From positions 1 to 64,000 of the forward strand of contig NZ_CP070496.1 in NCBI RefSeq assembly GCF_016925535.1: a stretch of DNA of 64,000 bases, read 5' to 3'. Made by a program: the position numbers and the translations under genes. Source of the DNA: Natronoglycomyces albus (GTDB lineage Bacteria > Actinomycetota > Actinomycetes > Mycobacteriales > Micromonosporaceae). Below are positions 1 through 9,594 of the stretch, piece by piece (within the stretch, counting starts at the first letter, position 1; every line of letters starts with the position of its first letter). Under the pieces are notes generated by a model that was given only the letters and a program-made list of their open reading frames with translations, did not search any database and was not told where the DNA came from.

Positions 1-2217
1 GTGACTGATTTGGATCTGGCCAGTGTGTGGACCCATGTCACCGCAGACTTGGCGGAGTCGTCATTGACGCGACAACAGCAGGCGTGGGTACGCCTGACTC
101 AGCCGGTCGTGCTGATCGACGATACCTTCATTATCGCCGCCCCCGACAAGTTCGCGCGTCAGGCGTTTGAGACCAAGCTGCGTAACACTCTCAACGACGC
201 GATCTCTCGCCGCGTCGGAAGACCGGCCCAAATCGCCGTGACCGTGCAAAAGTCGACCAATGCTCCTGCCTCTGCGGGTTTCACCGCCCCTGTGAATGTT
301 CCCGCCCAAAGCCCTTCTCCCAGTTCGCCGCCGCCCAATAACGATTCGAGTGGCACCACAGCGTCCACGGGTTCTCAGCTGTCGGCGGCCCCAGTCAGTC
401 CCGCCGCTACGCAGCCGGCGGCCGAGGAGGACCTAAACGCTGGTCAGCCAGCGGCTGCTTCGATTCCGCTCCAGGGAGGCGAGCCGCTCGGCAGCTCACC
501 GGTGAGCGAGGATCTCGCCCACGAGACACCGGCCGATGAGGCACCTATTAATAGAGTGTCGTCTGAGGCTGGGGCAGGGCCATATCGTGAACCTGCCTCG
601 GAGGCACCGTCCTCACCGGCCCCCAGCGATCCGAGCCACCGGGAACGCGGATCACTGCCGCCTGTGTCCCCGCCCGCGACCACCGCCGAACGTCCCTTGC
701 CAGGGGAACTGCCCGCACCCCGCCATGAGAGCGAGCGCCGCACTTCTGCGGAGTATCGGCAACCCGACACCAGCGGTACCACCCATGGCGCATACGAGGC
801 CCGTCAAAATGGCAGGGACGCTTTCGCCGATGCCGACGAGTCCTTTGGTCACCGCAGCCGTGGCATTGACAACGACTCCATGACCACCGGTGGCCCCACC
901 GAGCCCCAACAGCCCCCCAGCCTCTTTGACACGGCCGCCATCGCCGCCATGGGCGGCACTCACGCCTCTGAGCTCAACTCCGACGAGTCTGACCACCATC
1001 CGGATTCGCAAACGGCGAGCGACTACGATTTTGAAGACGCTGCCCGGCAATCCCAGCAACCGGCCACCCACCAGCCACCTGTGGCTCCCCCACCCTCGGC
1101 CGACCCCGATCCCAACCGAACCGGCTCCATCTCCGGGGGCAAGCACTCAGCCTTCACCAAGGTCGAAAATCCCGTCGGTGCTGGCATGAGTCGCCTCAAC
1201 CCGCGCTACAACTTCGATACCTTCGTGATCGGATCGTCGAACCGGTTCGCGCACGCCGCCGCCGTCGCCGTTTCCGAAGCTCCGGCAAGGGCCTACAACC
1301 CGTTGTTCGTCTACGGGGGCTCTGGTTTGGGTAAGACTCACCTCTTGCACGCCATCGGGCATTATTCGCACAAGCTCGGCCACGCCTCGGTGGTCCGATA
1401 TGTGTCGACCGAGGAGTTCACCAACGACTTCATCAACTCTTTGCACGACAAGCGTCCGCAGGCATTCCAGCGCCGATACCGCGACGTCGACATTTTGCTC
1501 ATTGACGACATCCAGTTCTTGGAACGTGCCGAACGCACCCAGGAAGAGTTCTTCCACACGTTTAACACGCTGCACAACGCGAACAAGCAGATCGTGATCT
1601 CCTCTGACCGGTCGCCCAAACAGCTGCAAACGCTGGAGGATCGACTGCGGACCCGCTTCGAGTGGGGGTTGCTAGCCGACATTCAGCCCCCAGATTTGGA
1701 GACGCGGATCGCGATCTTGCAAAAGAAGGCCGCGCAGGACGAGCTGTCGGTGCCCTTTGCGGCGCTGGAGTTCATCGCCTCCCAGATTCACCACTCGATC
1801 CGGGAGCTGGAGGGTGCCCTGATCCGAGTAACGGCCTATGCCAGCCTCAATCAGAAGCCCGTCGATGTCAGCCTCGCCCAAGAGGTGCTGCGTGATTTCA
1901 TCCCCGAGGGGGAAGCGCCAGAGGTCACGGTTGACCAGATCGTGCAGGCCTCCGCCGACTACTTCGGGGTCTCAGCCATCGATCTCAAGGGCAATTCACG
2001 TTCCCGGGTCTTGGTGAGTGCCCGCCAGGTGGCCATGTACTTGTGCCGGGAGTTGACCGACCTGTCACTGCCTCGGATCGGCCAGGCGTTCGGGGGTCGT
2101 GATCACACGACCGTCATGCACGCGAATCGGAAGATCCGTAAGCAGATGGCGGAGCGTCGGGCGCTGTACAACCAAATCGCGGAGCTCACCAACCGGCTCA
2201 AACAGCAGGGCAACTAG
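1..2217 (+). CDS. dnaA: Chromosomal replication initiator DnaA
   Basis: DnaA is the AAA+ ATPase that binds DnaA boxes in oriC, opens the duplex and loads the helicase. The protein has 738 residues and starts with GTG at base 1. Domain I covers about residues 1-90. A very long Pro/Ser/Thr-rich domain II linker follows, about residues 90-395. The AAA+ domain carries Walker A GGSGLGKT (439-446) and Walker [10 protein letters not shown] (498-506). Domain IV carries the DnaA-box recognition signature [10 protein letters not shown] (698-707). The linker makes it much longer than the 450-520 residues usual outside actinobacteria; long linkers are known in actinomycete DnaA. The origin with its DnaA boxes lies directly downstream. 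Confidence 0.98.
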   Translation: MTDLDLASVWTHVTADLAESSLTRQQQAWVRLTQPVVLIDDTFIIAAPDKFARQAFETKLRNTLNDAISRRVGRPAQIAVTVQKSTNAPASAGFTAPVNVPAQSPSPSSPPPNNDSSGTTASTGSQLSAAPVSPAATQPAAEEDLNAGQPAAASIPLQGGEPLGSSPVSEDLAHETPADEAPINRVSSEAGAGPYREPASEAPSSPAPSDPSHRERGSLPPVSPPATTAERPLPGELPAPRHESERRTSAEYRQPDTSGTTHGAYEARQNGRDAFADADESFGHRSRGIDNDSMTTGGPTEPQQPPSLFDTAAIAAMGGTHASELNSDESDHHPDSQTASDYDFEDAARQSQQPATHQPPVAPPPSADPDPNRTGSISGGKHSAFTKVENPVGAGMSRLNPRYNFDTFVIGSSNRFAHAAAVAVSEAPARAYNPLFVYGGSGLGKTHLLHAIGHYSHKLGHASVVRYVSTEEFTNDFINSLHDKRPQAFQRRYRDVDILLIDDIQFLERAERTQEEFFHTFNTLHNANKQIVISSDRSPKQLQTLEDRLRTRFEWGLLADIQPPDLETRIAILQKKAAQDELSVPFAALEFIASQIHHSIRELEGALIRVTAYASLNQKPVDVSLAQEVLRDFIPEGEAPEVTVDQIVQASADYFGVSAIDLKGNSRSRVLVSARQVAMYLCRELTDLSLPRIGQAFGGRDHTTVMHANRKIRKQMAERRALYNQIAELTNRLKQQGN

Positions 2218-2937
2218 AGGTTCATCGAAGCGGTTGGCTCAAATGGGCCCTGTTGCGGTGGGCACGAGGTTATCCACAGCTGTGAGTTACTTTCATCTGC
2301 TTTGCGGCTCAATGTCCCAATTCCGGGAAGCCCGCATATGCTTTCACCTGCAAATTCATTGCCCACAGGCTCTTTATCCACAGGGAGTCGAAATTGTGGA
2401 TAAGCAATTGCGAAAGCGATTCACTAAAAGAAATACAATGGCCTTCACCACATTATTGCCTTTATCGACAATCATTCATAATTTCCATCCACTGTGGCCT
2501 GTGGATAAAATGTGGATAACCTGTGGATAAAGTGCCAAAATCTGTGGACGGAGTGTGGATAACCTGTGGACAAGGCTTAGAACCGTGATTTCATTTCATG
2601 TTTGGCCTGTGCAAAAGGGTGTGGATAACCTGTGGAAAAGCTGTGGAAAAGCTGTGGAAAAGCTGTGGATAAAATGTGGAAAACTTTGCGAGCAAATCTC
2701 ACTGTGGATAAGTTCGGGGTTATCCACATTTTATCCACACGAACATCCACAACTAAAAAATCAGGCTAGCAGTGAAAACAGCTGTTTTCCACAGTTTCCA
2801 CAGGACCGATGATGACGACGACAGTTATATCTAAGTTAAGAATTTGTAGTAACGGTGTGGACAACCGACCCCCAGGGGGCTGTTGGGTGGCCATAGCTGA
2901 AACGTTCTACTCTTGAGGCACGAAGTTGGAGAGTGAC
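2218..2937. other. oriC: Chromosomal origin oriC with 12 perfect DnaA boxes
   Basis: The dnaA-dnaN intergenic region contains twelve perfect DnaA boxes. Four read TTATCCACA, at 2270, 2374, 2720 and 2731. Eight read TGTGGATAA, at 2395, 2500, 2511, 2522, 2554, 2620, 2664 and 2703. Several one-mismatch variants (TGTGGAAAA, TGTGGACAA) lie among them. AT-rich stretches that could unwind lie at about 2404-2490, between box clusters, and at 2820-2855. Position, box density and neighbours identify it as oriC. The open frames that cross it are low-complexity readings of the boxes and not genes. Confidence 0.95.
2620..2683 (+). repeat. Six DnaA-box-like repeats at exact 11-bp period
   Basis: Boxes of the form TGTGGA(T/A)AA begin at 2620, 2631, 2642, 2653, 2664 and 2675, all in one orientation and exactly 11 bp apart. 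The units at 2620 and 2664 are perfect boxes; the other four carry A instead of T at position 7. A second phased run begins at 2500, 2511 and 2522, all perfect. This places all units on one face of the helix, which suits cooperative DnaA filament formation. That role is inference. Confidence 0.85.
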
Positions 2938-4080
2938 ATGAAGTTTCAAGTTGACCGAGATGTGTTCGCCGAAGCCGTCTCTTGGACCGCCAAGAGCCTG
3001 CCTGCCCGTCCCTCCGTACCCGTCCTTGCCGGAGCCCGGCTTACGGTCGGGGAAGGCTCCCTGACCATCTCAGGGTTCGACTACGAGATCTCGACCGAAA
3101 TCAACCTCGACATCTCGGGCGAATCGTCCGGATCGACCCTGGTGTCGGGCAAGCTGCTGGCAGAGATTGTCAAAGCGCTGCCCAACAAGCCCGTCGACTT
3201 CCAATCCGAGGGCTCGCACGCCGAACTAACCTGCGGGTCCGCCCGCTTCACGCTCCCCACCATGCCGCTAGAGGACTACCCCAACCTCCCGGCCATGCCC
3301 GGCACCATCGGCACTGTCGACGCGACAGTGTTCGCCAATGCCGTAGCGCAAACGGCCATCGCCGCTGGCAAAGACGAAACTCTCCCGACCATGACCGGCG
3401 TTCAGGTGGAAATGACCGGATCCGGCCTCGCCCTGTTGGCCACCGACCGCTATCGCATGGCTATCCGCGACATTGAGTGGTCGCCCACCGAGAGCGACAC
3501 CAATGTGACCGTCCTCGTCCCGGCCAAAGCCCTCTCTGACGCTGCCCGTTCGTTGGGAGCACTCGCCGGGCCGATCACCATTCACGTCCCCGAGGAGAGC
3601 AACGGGCCGGTCGGCATGATCGGGTTCGCCGCTGGCGGTCGGAGGACGACCTCGCGAGTCCTCGATGGCCAATTGCCCAAGCTTCGCTCACTTGTGCAGC
3701 CGTCGTATCCGACCAAGCTGCGTGTTCGCACTTCCGAGCTCATCGAAGTTGTGCGCCGCGTGGCACTGGTCACCGACCGCAACAGCCAGGTCCGCCTGCA
3801 ATTTGGCGAAGACGGCCTCATCATCGAAGCCGGAGGGGCAGAGGACGCGAAGGCCTCTGAGGCAATGGATTGCCTCTACGAGGGCGAGCCAGGTCGCATG
3901 GCGTTTAACCCTGGCTACCTCATCGAAGGTCTGCAGGCGCTTTCCTCACCCACCACAGTTTTCTCCATTAAGGACACCGCAAAGCCGATCGCGCTTTCCG
4001 GGGAAGCCCAGTCAGACGATGACGAGACCGACTACAGCGGGTACCTGTACATGCTGCAGCCGCTGCGGTGGGACATCTAG
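2938..4080 (+). CDS. dnaN: DNA polymerase III sliding clamp, beta subunit
   Basis: The beta clamp forms a ring around DNA that tethers DNA polymerase III and other replication and repair proteins. The protein is 380 residues long with the three-fold repeated clamp architecture (about 1-120, 125-245, 250-380) and ends in the usual MLQPLR-type C-terminus. I chose ATG at 2938 because GGAG at 2928-2931 lies six bases upstream. An in-frame TTG at 2926 would add only four residues and has no ribosome binding site. The gene follows oriC, as in most bacteria. Confidence 0.97.
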   Translation: MKFQVDRDVFAEAVSWTAKSLPARPSVPVLAGARLTVGEGSLTISGFDYEISTEINLDISGESSGSTLVSGKLLAEIVKALPNKPVDFQSEGSHAELTCGSARFTLPTMPLEDYPNLPAMPGTIGTVDATVFANAVAQTAIAAGKDETLPTMTGVQVEMTGSGLALLATDRYRMAIRDIEWSPTESDTNVTVLVPAKALSDAARSLGALAGPITIHVPEESNGPVGMIGFAAGGRRTTSRVLDGQLPKLRSLVQPSYPTKLRVRTSELIEVVRRVALVTDRNSQVRLQFGEDGLIIEAGGAEDAKASEAMDCLYEGEPGRMAFNPGYLIEGLQALSSPTTVFSIKDTAKPIALSGEAQSDDDETDYSGYLYMLQPLRWDI

Positions 4081-4102
4081 GTCCGGCCACCAGGCACATC
4101 GG

Positions 4103-4125
4103 GCCCCTGCCCTACAGGCAGGGGC
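4103..4125 (+). terminator. Hairpin downstream of dnaN
   Basis: A 9-bp GC-rich stem (4103-4111 with 4117-4125) closes a 5-nt loop 22 bases after the dnaN stop. No T-tract follows, so termination is plausible but not certain. Confidence 0.5.
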
Positions 4126-4230
4126 TGAGGTCAAAAGTGTCACAGTGGCGCGGAATTCGCCTTTGCGCGAATGTTCGGCGACGGATCTTCGTGACCCAGC
4201 AGTAGCCGGCCGCAAGAGCGATACGCTTAT

Positions 4231-4258
4231 CTGGCCGCGTTCTTCACAACGCGGCCAG
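4231..4258 (+). promoter_or_regulatory. Perfect 11-bp hairpin in front of gnd
   Basis: Bases 4231-4241 (CTGGCCGCGTT) pair perfectly with 4248-4258 around a 6-nt loop, ending 44 bases before the gnd start. It has no T-tract. It could be a second dnaN terminator, or a leader structure of gnd if transcription starts upstream of it. Confidence 0.4.
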
Positions 4259-4302
4259 AGCCCGACCATGAAACGGCGACGAACCTGAGATGAGGGGGAA
4301 CT

Positions 4303-5178
4303 ATGCAGCTGGGAATGATCGGTCTGGGCAAGATGGGCGGCAACATGAAGCGCCGCTTGCAGGGCGCGGGTCACGAGGTCATCGGTTACGACCTCAACCC
4401 CGCTGGCGCGGATGTCGATAGTCTCGGTGCGCTGGTGGAGCAACTTGAGGCCCCGCGAGTCGTGTGGGTCATGGTCCCCGCAGGAGAACCCACGCGCGCC
4501 ACGGTCTTCGAACTGGCCGAACTTCTCGAGCCAGGCGACATCGTTGTTGAGGGCGGCAACTCCCGCTTCTCCGATGACGCGGCCAACGCCGAGGTCCTGG
4601 CCAAACGCGGTATCGGATATGTCGACGCCGGCGTATCCGGTGGCGTGTGGGGATACGACAATGGCTATGCGCTCATGGTCGGTGGCGAGGAGACGCACGT
4701 GCGGTTTCTCAAGCCGATCTTCGACAGTCTCATACCCGAGGGTGGGTACGGATTCGTCCACGCTGGAGGGGTCGGCGCAGGGCACTACGCGAAGATGATT
4801 CACAACGGCATCGAGTACGGCATGATGGCCGCCTACGCGGAAGGCTACGAACTGCTTGAGGCTTCCGAGTACATCGACAATCCCGCCGAGGTCATCAAAT
4901 CATGGCGTGGGGGAACCGTCGTGCGCTCTTGGTTGCTTGACCTCTTGGATCGAGCGCTGGATGCCGATCCGAGCCTGGAGGCTTTCCAGGGGAAGGCTCA
5001 GGACTCCGGCGAAGGGCGTTGGACCGTCGACGAGGCAGTGCGCCTGGGTGTCCCCGCCCATGTCATCACCGCCTCCCTGTTCGCCCGCTTCGCCTCACGC
5101 CAGGACGACGCGCCCGCCATGAAAGCCATTCAGGCGCTGCGCAATCAGTTCGGCGGCCACAACTCCCCCGAACGCTAA
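4303..5178 (+). CDS. gnd: 6-phosphogluconate dehydrogenase, decarboxylating, short type
   Basis: This enzyme oxidatively decarboxylates 6-phosphogluconate to ribulose 5-phosphate in the cytosolic pentose phosphate pathway. The 291 residues match the short class of the family, compared with about 470 for the E. coli form. The N-terminal Rossmann motif is GLGKMG (residues 7-12). An aspartate after the second strand (GYDLNP) suggests NAD+ rather than NADP+ preference; this is inference. The substrate-binding GVSGGVWG and the catalytic KMIHNGIEYG segments are present. GAGGGGG at 4292 supports the ATG start. The location between dnaN and recF is a conserved feature of several actinobacterial families. 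Confidence 0.93.
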   Translation: MQLGMIGLGKMGGNMKRRLQGAGHEVIGYDLNPAGADVDSLGALVEQLEAPRVVWVMVPAGEPTRATVFELAELLEPGDIVVEGGNSRFSDDAANAEVLAKRGIGYVDAGVSGGVWGYDNGYALMVGGEETHVRFLKPIFDSLIPEGGYGFVHAGGVGAGHYAKMIHNGIEYGMMAAYAEGYELLEASEYIDNPAEVIKSWRGGTVVRSWLLDLLDRALDADPSLEAFQGKAQDSGEGRWTVDEAVRLGVPAHVITASLFARFASRQDDAPAMKAIQALRNQFGGHNSPER

Positions 5179-5188
5179 CGAGATCCCG

Positions 5189-6343
5189 GTGTACGTCAAG
5201 CAACTCGAACTAGTCGACTTCCGGTCTTACCCCCAGGTACGGCTAGACCTCGCCGAAGGGCCATGCGTCTTCGTCGGTGGCAACGGTCACGGAAAGACCA
5301 ACCTGGTCGAATCCCTCGTCTACTTGTCCAACCTGCGCAGCCACCGTGTCTCCACCGACGCTCCACTTGTGCGGGCAGGCAAGGACCAGGCGATTGTGCG
5401 CGCCGAAATTGTCCACGACGAGCGCCGGTTGATCGCCGAACTCGCCATCAACCCGGGCAAGGCCAACCAGGCCCGGTTGGGACGTCATCGTTTGACCCGT
5501 CCGCGGGACCTCTTGGGAGCCTTGCGCGCGATTGCCTTCGCCCCCGAGGATCTCAGCTTGATACGCGGCGAGCCCTCGCACCGCCGCCGCTTCCTCGACG
5601 AACTCCTCACCGCTCGAAACCCCCGCTTTGCCGGAGTTCGCGCCGACTACGAGAAGGTCCTCAAACAACGCAATACGCTCCTGCGCACGGCCTATTTGGC
5701 TCGAAAGACCGGTGGGAAGCGCACCAGCGCCAGCGAAATGGGAACCCTCGAAGCCTGGGACGCTCATTTGTCCCAGTTGGGGGCTGAGCTGCTCACCGGC
5801 CGACTTGCGTTGCTCGGTGACCTGACCGACCACGTGGCCAATGCCTACGCCACCATCGCCGATGGTCGCAATCCAGCGTCGTTGGTGTACACCTCCAGCC
5901 TTGATGGCGAAGGGCAGCCATTGGTGAGCGCCGCGGTGGACGCGGAGCTCATTGCCGCCCGTATGTCGGCCGCACTGGCGGCGGGGCGTGACCGTGAACT
6001 GGATCGAGGCACGACTTTGGTGGGCCCGCACCGAGACGACCTGATGGTCAACCTCGGCGAACTACCCGCCAAGGGCTATGCCAGTCACGGAGAGACCTGG
6101 TCGGCAGCCCTTGCGATGCGGCTGGGAGCCTACGAGCTACTACGCTGCGACGGCATTGCCCCGGTGTTGATTCTGGACGATGTCTTCGCCGAACTCGATG
6201 AGGTGCGTCGCCGCAACCTGGCCGACATGGTCGCCAGCGCACCTCAAACTCTCATAACCTGCGCCGTGGTCGAGGATGTTCCCGCTAAGCTCACAGGAGC
6301 ACGCTTCGACGTGTGGGATGGGGAGGTGACTCGCGTTGTCTGA
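5189..6343 (+). CDS. recF: DNA replication and repair protein RecF
   Basis: RecF is an SMC-like ATPase that loads RecA at gapped DNA. The 384-residue protein begins with the typical VKQLELVDFRSY segment and has Walker A GGNGHGKTN near residues 30-38. Walker B VLILDDVFAELD lies near the C-terminus, about residues 328-339. The GTG start at 5189 lies ten bases after gnd, so the two may be co-transcribed. The gene overlaps the next frame by eight bases. Confidence 0.96.
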   Translation: MYVKQLELVDFRSYPQVRLDLAEGPCVFVGGNGHGKTNLVESLVYLSNLRSHRVSTDAPLVRAGKDQAIVRAEIVHDERRLIAELAINPGKANQARLGRHRLTRPRDLLGALRAIAFAPEDLSLIRGEPSHRRRFLDELLTARNPRFAGVRADYEKVLKQRNTLLRTAYLARKTGGKRTSASEMGTLEAWDAHLSQLGAELLTGRLALLGDLTDHVANAYATIADGRNPASLVYTSSLDGEGQPLVSAAVDAELIAARMSAALAAGRDRELDRGTTLVGPHRDDLMVNLGELPAKGYASHGETWSAALAMRLGAYELLRCDGIAPVLILDDVFAELDEVRRRNLADMVASAPQTLITCAVVEDVPAKLTGARFDVWDGEVTRVV

Positions 6344-6875
6344 CCGTGGTGAACGACCCGGTGGTGGCTCGCACCGCAGTGAACCGGTCGGTGGTGGGGC
6401 TGACGACGGTATGGCCGATGACGATGTGGCCCTGCCTCCACCGCGATGGGGCCAGCGTCGCAGCAACTTCGTTCCGCGCCGCCGCTTTGCCAGCCGGAAG
6501 TGGTCGGGGCCGGGGCCCGACAAACGTGACCCGCAGCCGTTGGGGCGTCTGTTGGGGCAGACGATGCGTCGTAACGGCTGGCAGACCAATCTGGCCCACG
6601 CTGGAGTATTCGCTCGCTGGGCTCAGATCGTCGGGTCTGACATTGCCGATCATTGTCGACCTGAAAGCCTTAAGGATGGCGAGTTGGTCGTCGTCGCGGA
6701 GTCAACCGCTTGGGCCACCCAGCTGCGACTTTTCCACAAGCAGATATATGCCAAGCTCACCGCCGAGTTGGGGCGTGGAGTTGTGACCCGGTTGCGCATT
6801 CAGGGGCCGACCCAGCCCGGCCGAGTTAACGGTCCGCGTCGGGTCCGCTTCAACATCTCCCGTGACACGTTCTAG
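6336..6875 (+). CDS. dciA: DciA-type DUF721 protein, probable helicase-loading factor
   Basis: The 179-residue protein has a basic, Gly-rich N-terminus (1-70) and a DUF721 domain (about 75-170) with GQTMRRNGWQTNLAHAGVFA and a downstream ESTAWATQLR segment. DUF721 proteins include DciA, the loader or recruiter of DnaB helicase in bacteria that lack DnaC/DnaI. The actinobacterial member always sits between recF and gyrB, as here. The TTG start at 6336 overlaps the end of recF and follows GGGGAGG at 6320, which implies translational coupling. Confidence 0.88.
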   Translation: MSDRGERPGGGSHRSEPVGGGADDGMADDDVALPPPRWGQRRSNFVPRRRFASRKWSGPGPDKRDPQPLGRLLGQTMRRNGWQTNLAHAGVFARWAQIVGSDIADHCRPESLKDGELVVVAESTAWATQLRLFHKQIYAKLTAELGRGVVTRLRIQGPTQPGRVNGPRRVRFNISRDTF

Positions 6876-7328
6876 AAACGATTCCATCCCCAAATGCGTA
6901 GGGGGGCTCGCGCCTCGTCCCGTAAATTCACCCACAGGGGGAACAGGGGCCGTCACGCTCAAAATTCTGAGGGTGACCTAGCCCGTCCCGGATGGTTTTG
7001 CCGATGGCGGCCGGGTAAAATTGCTGGAGGGTTCCCGCGAACACCTGAGACTCACCCAGCTCGACGCTTCATACACCGCCTATCCAGTCCCTACCTGCAC
7101 CGATTGACTGGATAGCTGCGGTGCCACCCCGAGGACGCGAACTTCATCCGAAGCGCATTGCTGGGCTGGGATGGCCTCAGTTGTTCGGCAAAGATGCCCG
7201 CATGTCACACCCATGGGCTACAAAGGTCCCAGGTGGGTAGAAACTACATAAACAGGCAAAGAAGCTTGCAGGAATCACTACAATGATCTCTTTGCCCGCA
7301 CCAATCAAGCAGCAGACAGGAGTTGTCG
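6876..7328. other. dciA-gyrB intergenic region
   Basis: I see no protein-like frame in these 450 bases. A 10-bp hairpin (7080-7089 with 7106-7115, 16-nt loop) sits in the middle. The gyrB promoter should lie here; a TACAAT hexamer at 7279-7284 is a possible -10 element, but I found no convincing -35. Confidence 0.5.
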
Positions 7329-9287
7329 GTGGCAGCTAAGGAACAGGATTACAGCGCTGGGTCGTTGACCGTCCTGGAAGGTCTGGAGGCGGTCCGTAAA
7401 CGCCCCGGTATGTACATCGGCTCCACCGGAGAACGCGGTCTCCACCACCTCGTGTGGGAAGTCGTCGACAACTCTGTCGACGAGGCATTGGCCGGTCACG
7501 CCACAGAAATCACGGTGACCATCCTGGAGGACGGCGGTCTGAGCGTCCAGGACGATGGGCGTGGTTTCCCCGTTGACCTGCACCCAAAGCTTAAGAAGCC
7601 CGGTGTCGAGGTGGCCCTGACCGTGCTGCACGCGGGTGGCAAGTTCGACAGCAAGTCCTATGCCGTCTCCGGCGGTCTGCACGGTGTTGGTGTCTCGGTC
7701 GTCAACGCATTGTCGACACACGTTTCGGTGGAGATTCAGCGGGAGGGCCATTTTTGGCGGCAGGACTACAAGCACGCCGTTCCCGGTCCGCTCGAAAAGG
7801 GCGAGAAAACCAAGCAGACCGGGACGCTGCTGACCTTCTGGCCCGACGGCGAGATCTTTGAGACCACGACGTTTGACTTCAAGACCATCTACCGCCGAGT
7901 CCAGGAAACGGCCTTCCTTAACAAAGGGCTGCGAATCACTTTGCGCGACGAGCGCAAGGAATGGTCCTCGGAGGGTGATGACAACGGCGTCCGAGAGGTG
8001 ACATTCCAATACGACGATGGCATTGCCGACTTCGTGCGTCACCTTAACCACTCCAAGCACCCCATGCACAACTCGGTGGTGCAGTTCAACGCCGACGAAG
8101 AGAACATGTCGGTCGAGATCGCCATGCAGTGGAACGAGTCATACGGTGAATCGGTCTACACCTTCGCCAATATGATCAACACTGTTGAGGGCGGAACCCA
8201 TGAAGAGGGCTTCCGGGCCGCGTTGACCGCCTGCATCAACAAGTACGGGCTGGAGCGCAAATACCTCAAGGGCAACGATCGCCTCTCCGGTGAGGACATC
8301 CGTGAGGGCCTGGCCGCGATCATCTCGGTCAAGCTGCGTGAACCTCAGTTCGAAGGACAGACGAAGTCCAAGCTAGGCAACACTGAGGTGCGCAGCTTTG
8401 TGCAGAAAGTGTGCAACGAGTGGCTACCCGACTGGTTTGACCGCCACCCGGCCGAAGCCAAGGTCGTCATTCAGAAGGCCGCCGCCGCGGCGAATGCCCG
8501 CAAGGCCGCCGCGCAAGCTCGGAAACTGGCCCGCCGCAAGAGCCTGCTCGAATCATCCTCGATGCCCGGTAAGCTTTCGGACTGTCAGTCGACCAACCCG
8601 GCCGAATGCGAGATCTTCGTCGTCGAGGGTGACTCCGCCGGTGGTTCGGCCAAGCAGGGCCGAAACCCGCGTACCCAGGCGATCATGCCGATTCGTGGAA
8701 AGATCCTCAATGTCGAAAAGGCCCGCATCGACCGCATCTTGAAGAACAACGAGGTGCAAGCGATGATCACGGCGCTGGGAACGGGAATTCACGAAGAGTT
8801 CGACATTGAGAAGCTTCGCTACCACAAGATCATTTTGATGAGCGACGCCGACGTCGACGGACAGCACATCAACACGCTGCTGTTGACTCTCCTGTTTCGC
8901 TTCATGCGCCCGCTGGTTGAGCTGGGACACGTCTACATGTCGCAGCCCCCGCTCTACAAGATCAAGTGGAATAAGAAGGGGGACCAGGTCAGCCACGTAT
9001 TTTCCGACGCCGAACGTGACCGCGTCATTGAGGCGGGCATTGCGCAAGGAAAGAACGACCCGCGCAAGTACGACGGTATCCAACGTTACAAGGGTCTCGG
9101 AGAGATGGACTACACCGAGCTGTGGGACACCACGATGGACCCATCTCAGCGAAAGCTGCTCCAAGTTCGCCTGGACGAGGCGGCCGGGGCAGACGAACTG
9201 TTCAGCATTCTCATGGGTGAAGACGTCGAAGCCCGCCGCAAGTTCATTCAACAAAATGCCAAGGACGTGCGATTCCTTGACATTTAG
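7329..9287 (+). CDS. gyrB: DNA gyrase subunit B
   Basis: GyrB provides the ATPase of gyrase, which introduces negative supercoils ahead of replication. The N-terminal GHKL ATPase begins with [15 protein letters not shown], contains the NSVDEA and DDGRGFPV motifs, and has the [13 protein letters not shown] lid. The transducer follows. The TOPRIM domain has [13 protein letters not shown] and the metal-binding SDADVDG. GTG at 7329 is preferred: ACAGGAG at 7316-7322 lies six bases upstream, whereas a TTG at 7323 abuts the ribosome binding site. The product is 652 residues, normal for actinobacterial GyrB without the enterobacterial insert. Confidence 0.97.
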   Translation: MAAKEQDYSAGSLTVLEGLEAVRKRPGMYIGSTGERGLHHLVWEVVDNSVDEALAGHATEITVTILEDGGLSVQDDGRGFPVDLHPKLKKPGVEVALTVLHAGGKFDSKSYAVSGGLHGVGVSVVNALSTHVSVEIQREGHFWRQDYKHAVPGPLEKGEKTKQTGTLLTFWPDGEIFETTTFDFKTIYRRVQETAFLNKGLRITLRDERKEWSSEGDDNGVREVTFQYDDGIADFVRHLNHSKHPMHNSVVQFNADEENMSVEIAMQWNESYGESVYTFANMINTVEGGTHEEGFRAALTACINKYGLERKYLKGNDRLSGEDIREGLAAIISVKLREPQFEGQTKSKLGNTEVRSFVQKVCNEWLPDWFDRHPAEAKVVIQKAAAAANARKAAAQARKLARRKSLLESSSMPGKLSDCQSTNPAECEIFVVEGDSAGGSAKQGRNPRTQAIMPIRGKILNVEKARIDRILKNNEVQAMITALGTGIHEEFDIEKLRYHKIILMSDADVDGQHINTLLLTLLFRFMRPLVELGHVYMSQPPLYKIKWNKKGDQVSHVFSDAERDRVIEAGIAQGKNDPRKYDGIQRYKGLGEMDYTELWDTTMDPSQRKLLQVRLDEAAGADELFSILMGEDVEARRKFIQQNAKDVRFLDI

Positions 9288-9340
9288 CGAGCTTGGACCC
9301 GGGTGGGCTCAACTCAAGGCTTACCCGGGAACGTGCTCGC
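9288..9340 (+). terminator. Imperfect hairpin after gyrB
   Basis: GCGAGC (9288-9293) pairs with GCTCGC (9335-9340), and ACCCGGG (9297-9303) can pair with the CCCGGG-containing arm at 9323-9329, so a two-part stem begins directly after the stop codon. There is no T-tract. The rest of the 307-base gap to gyrA shows no gene. Confidence 0.35.
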
Positions 9341-9594
9341 ACTGAGCCTGAGCGCAAGGTGCGTTCCGCCCCGCCGTCAACGGTGAGTCGACGAACGACC
9401 TGCGGGCCACCACTTGTATTGGGCTCAAGGTTCCCACGAACCGAACAGACTTCACACCAGGCGAGACAACGAGATTCGTTCCCGTTTCCCTGTGACCGCC
9501 ACCGGCGGGGTCGTCCACCCAGTCGACTACCCGGCCACCACGCGACATAGGGATTCGCGCACGAGCCTCAACGACACAAGGAAACGTATTACCG

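Noticed and set aside
2099-2812. Open frames of 143 and 85 codons across oriC
   Set aside because: They are readings of repeated DnaA boxes, rich in Leu-Trp-Lys repeats, with no ribosome binding site.
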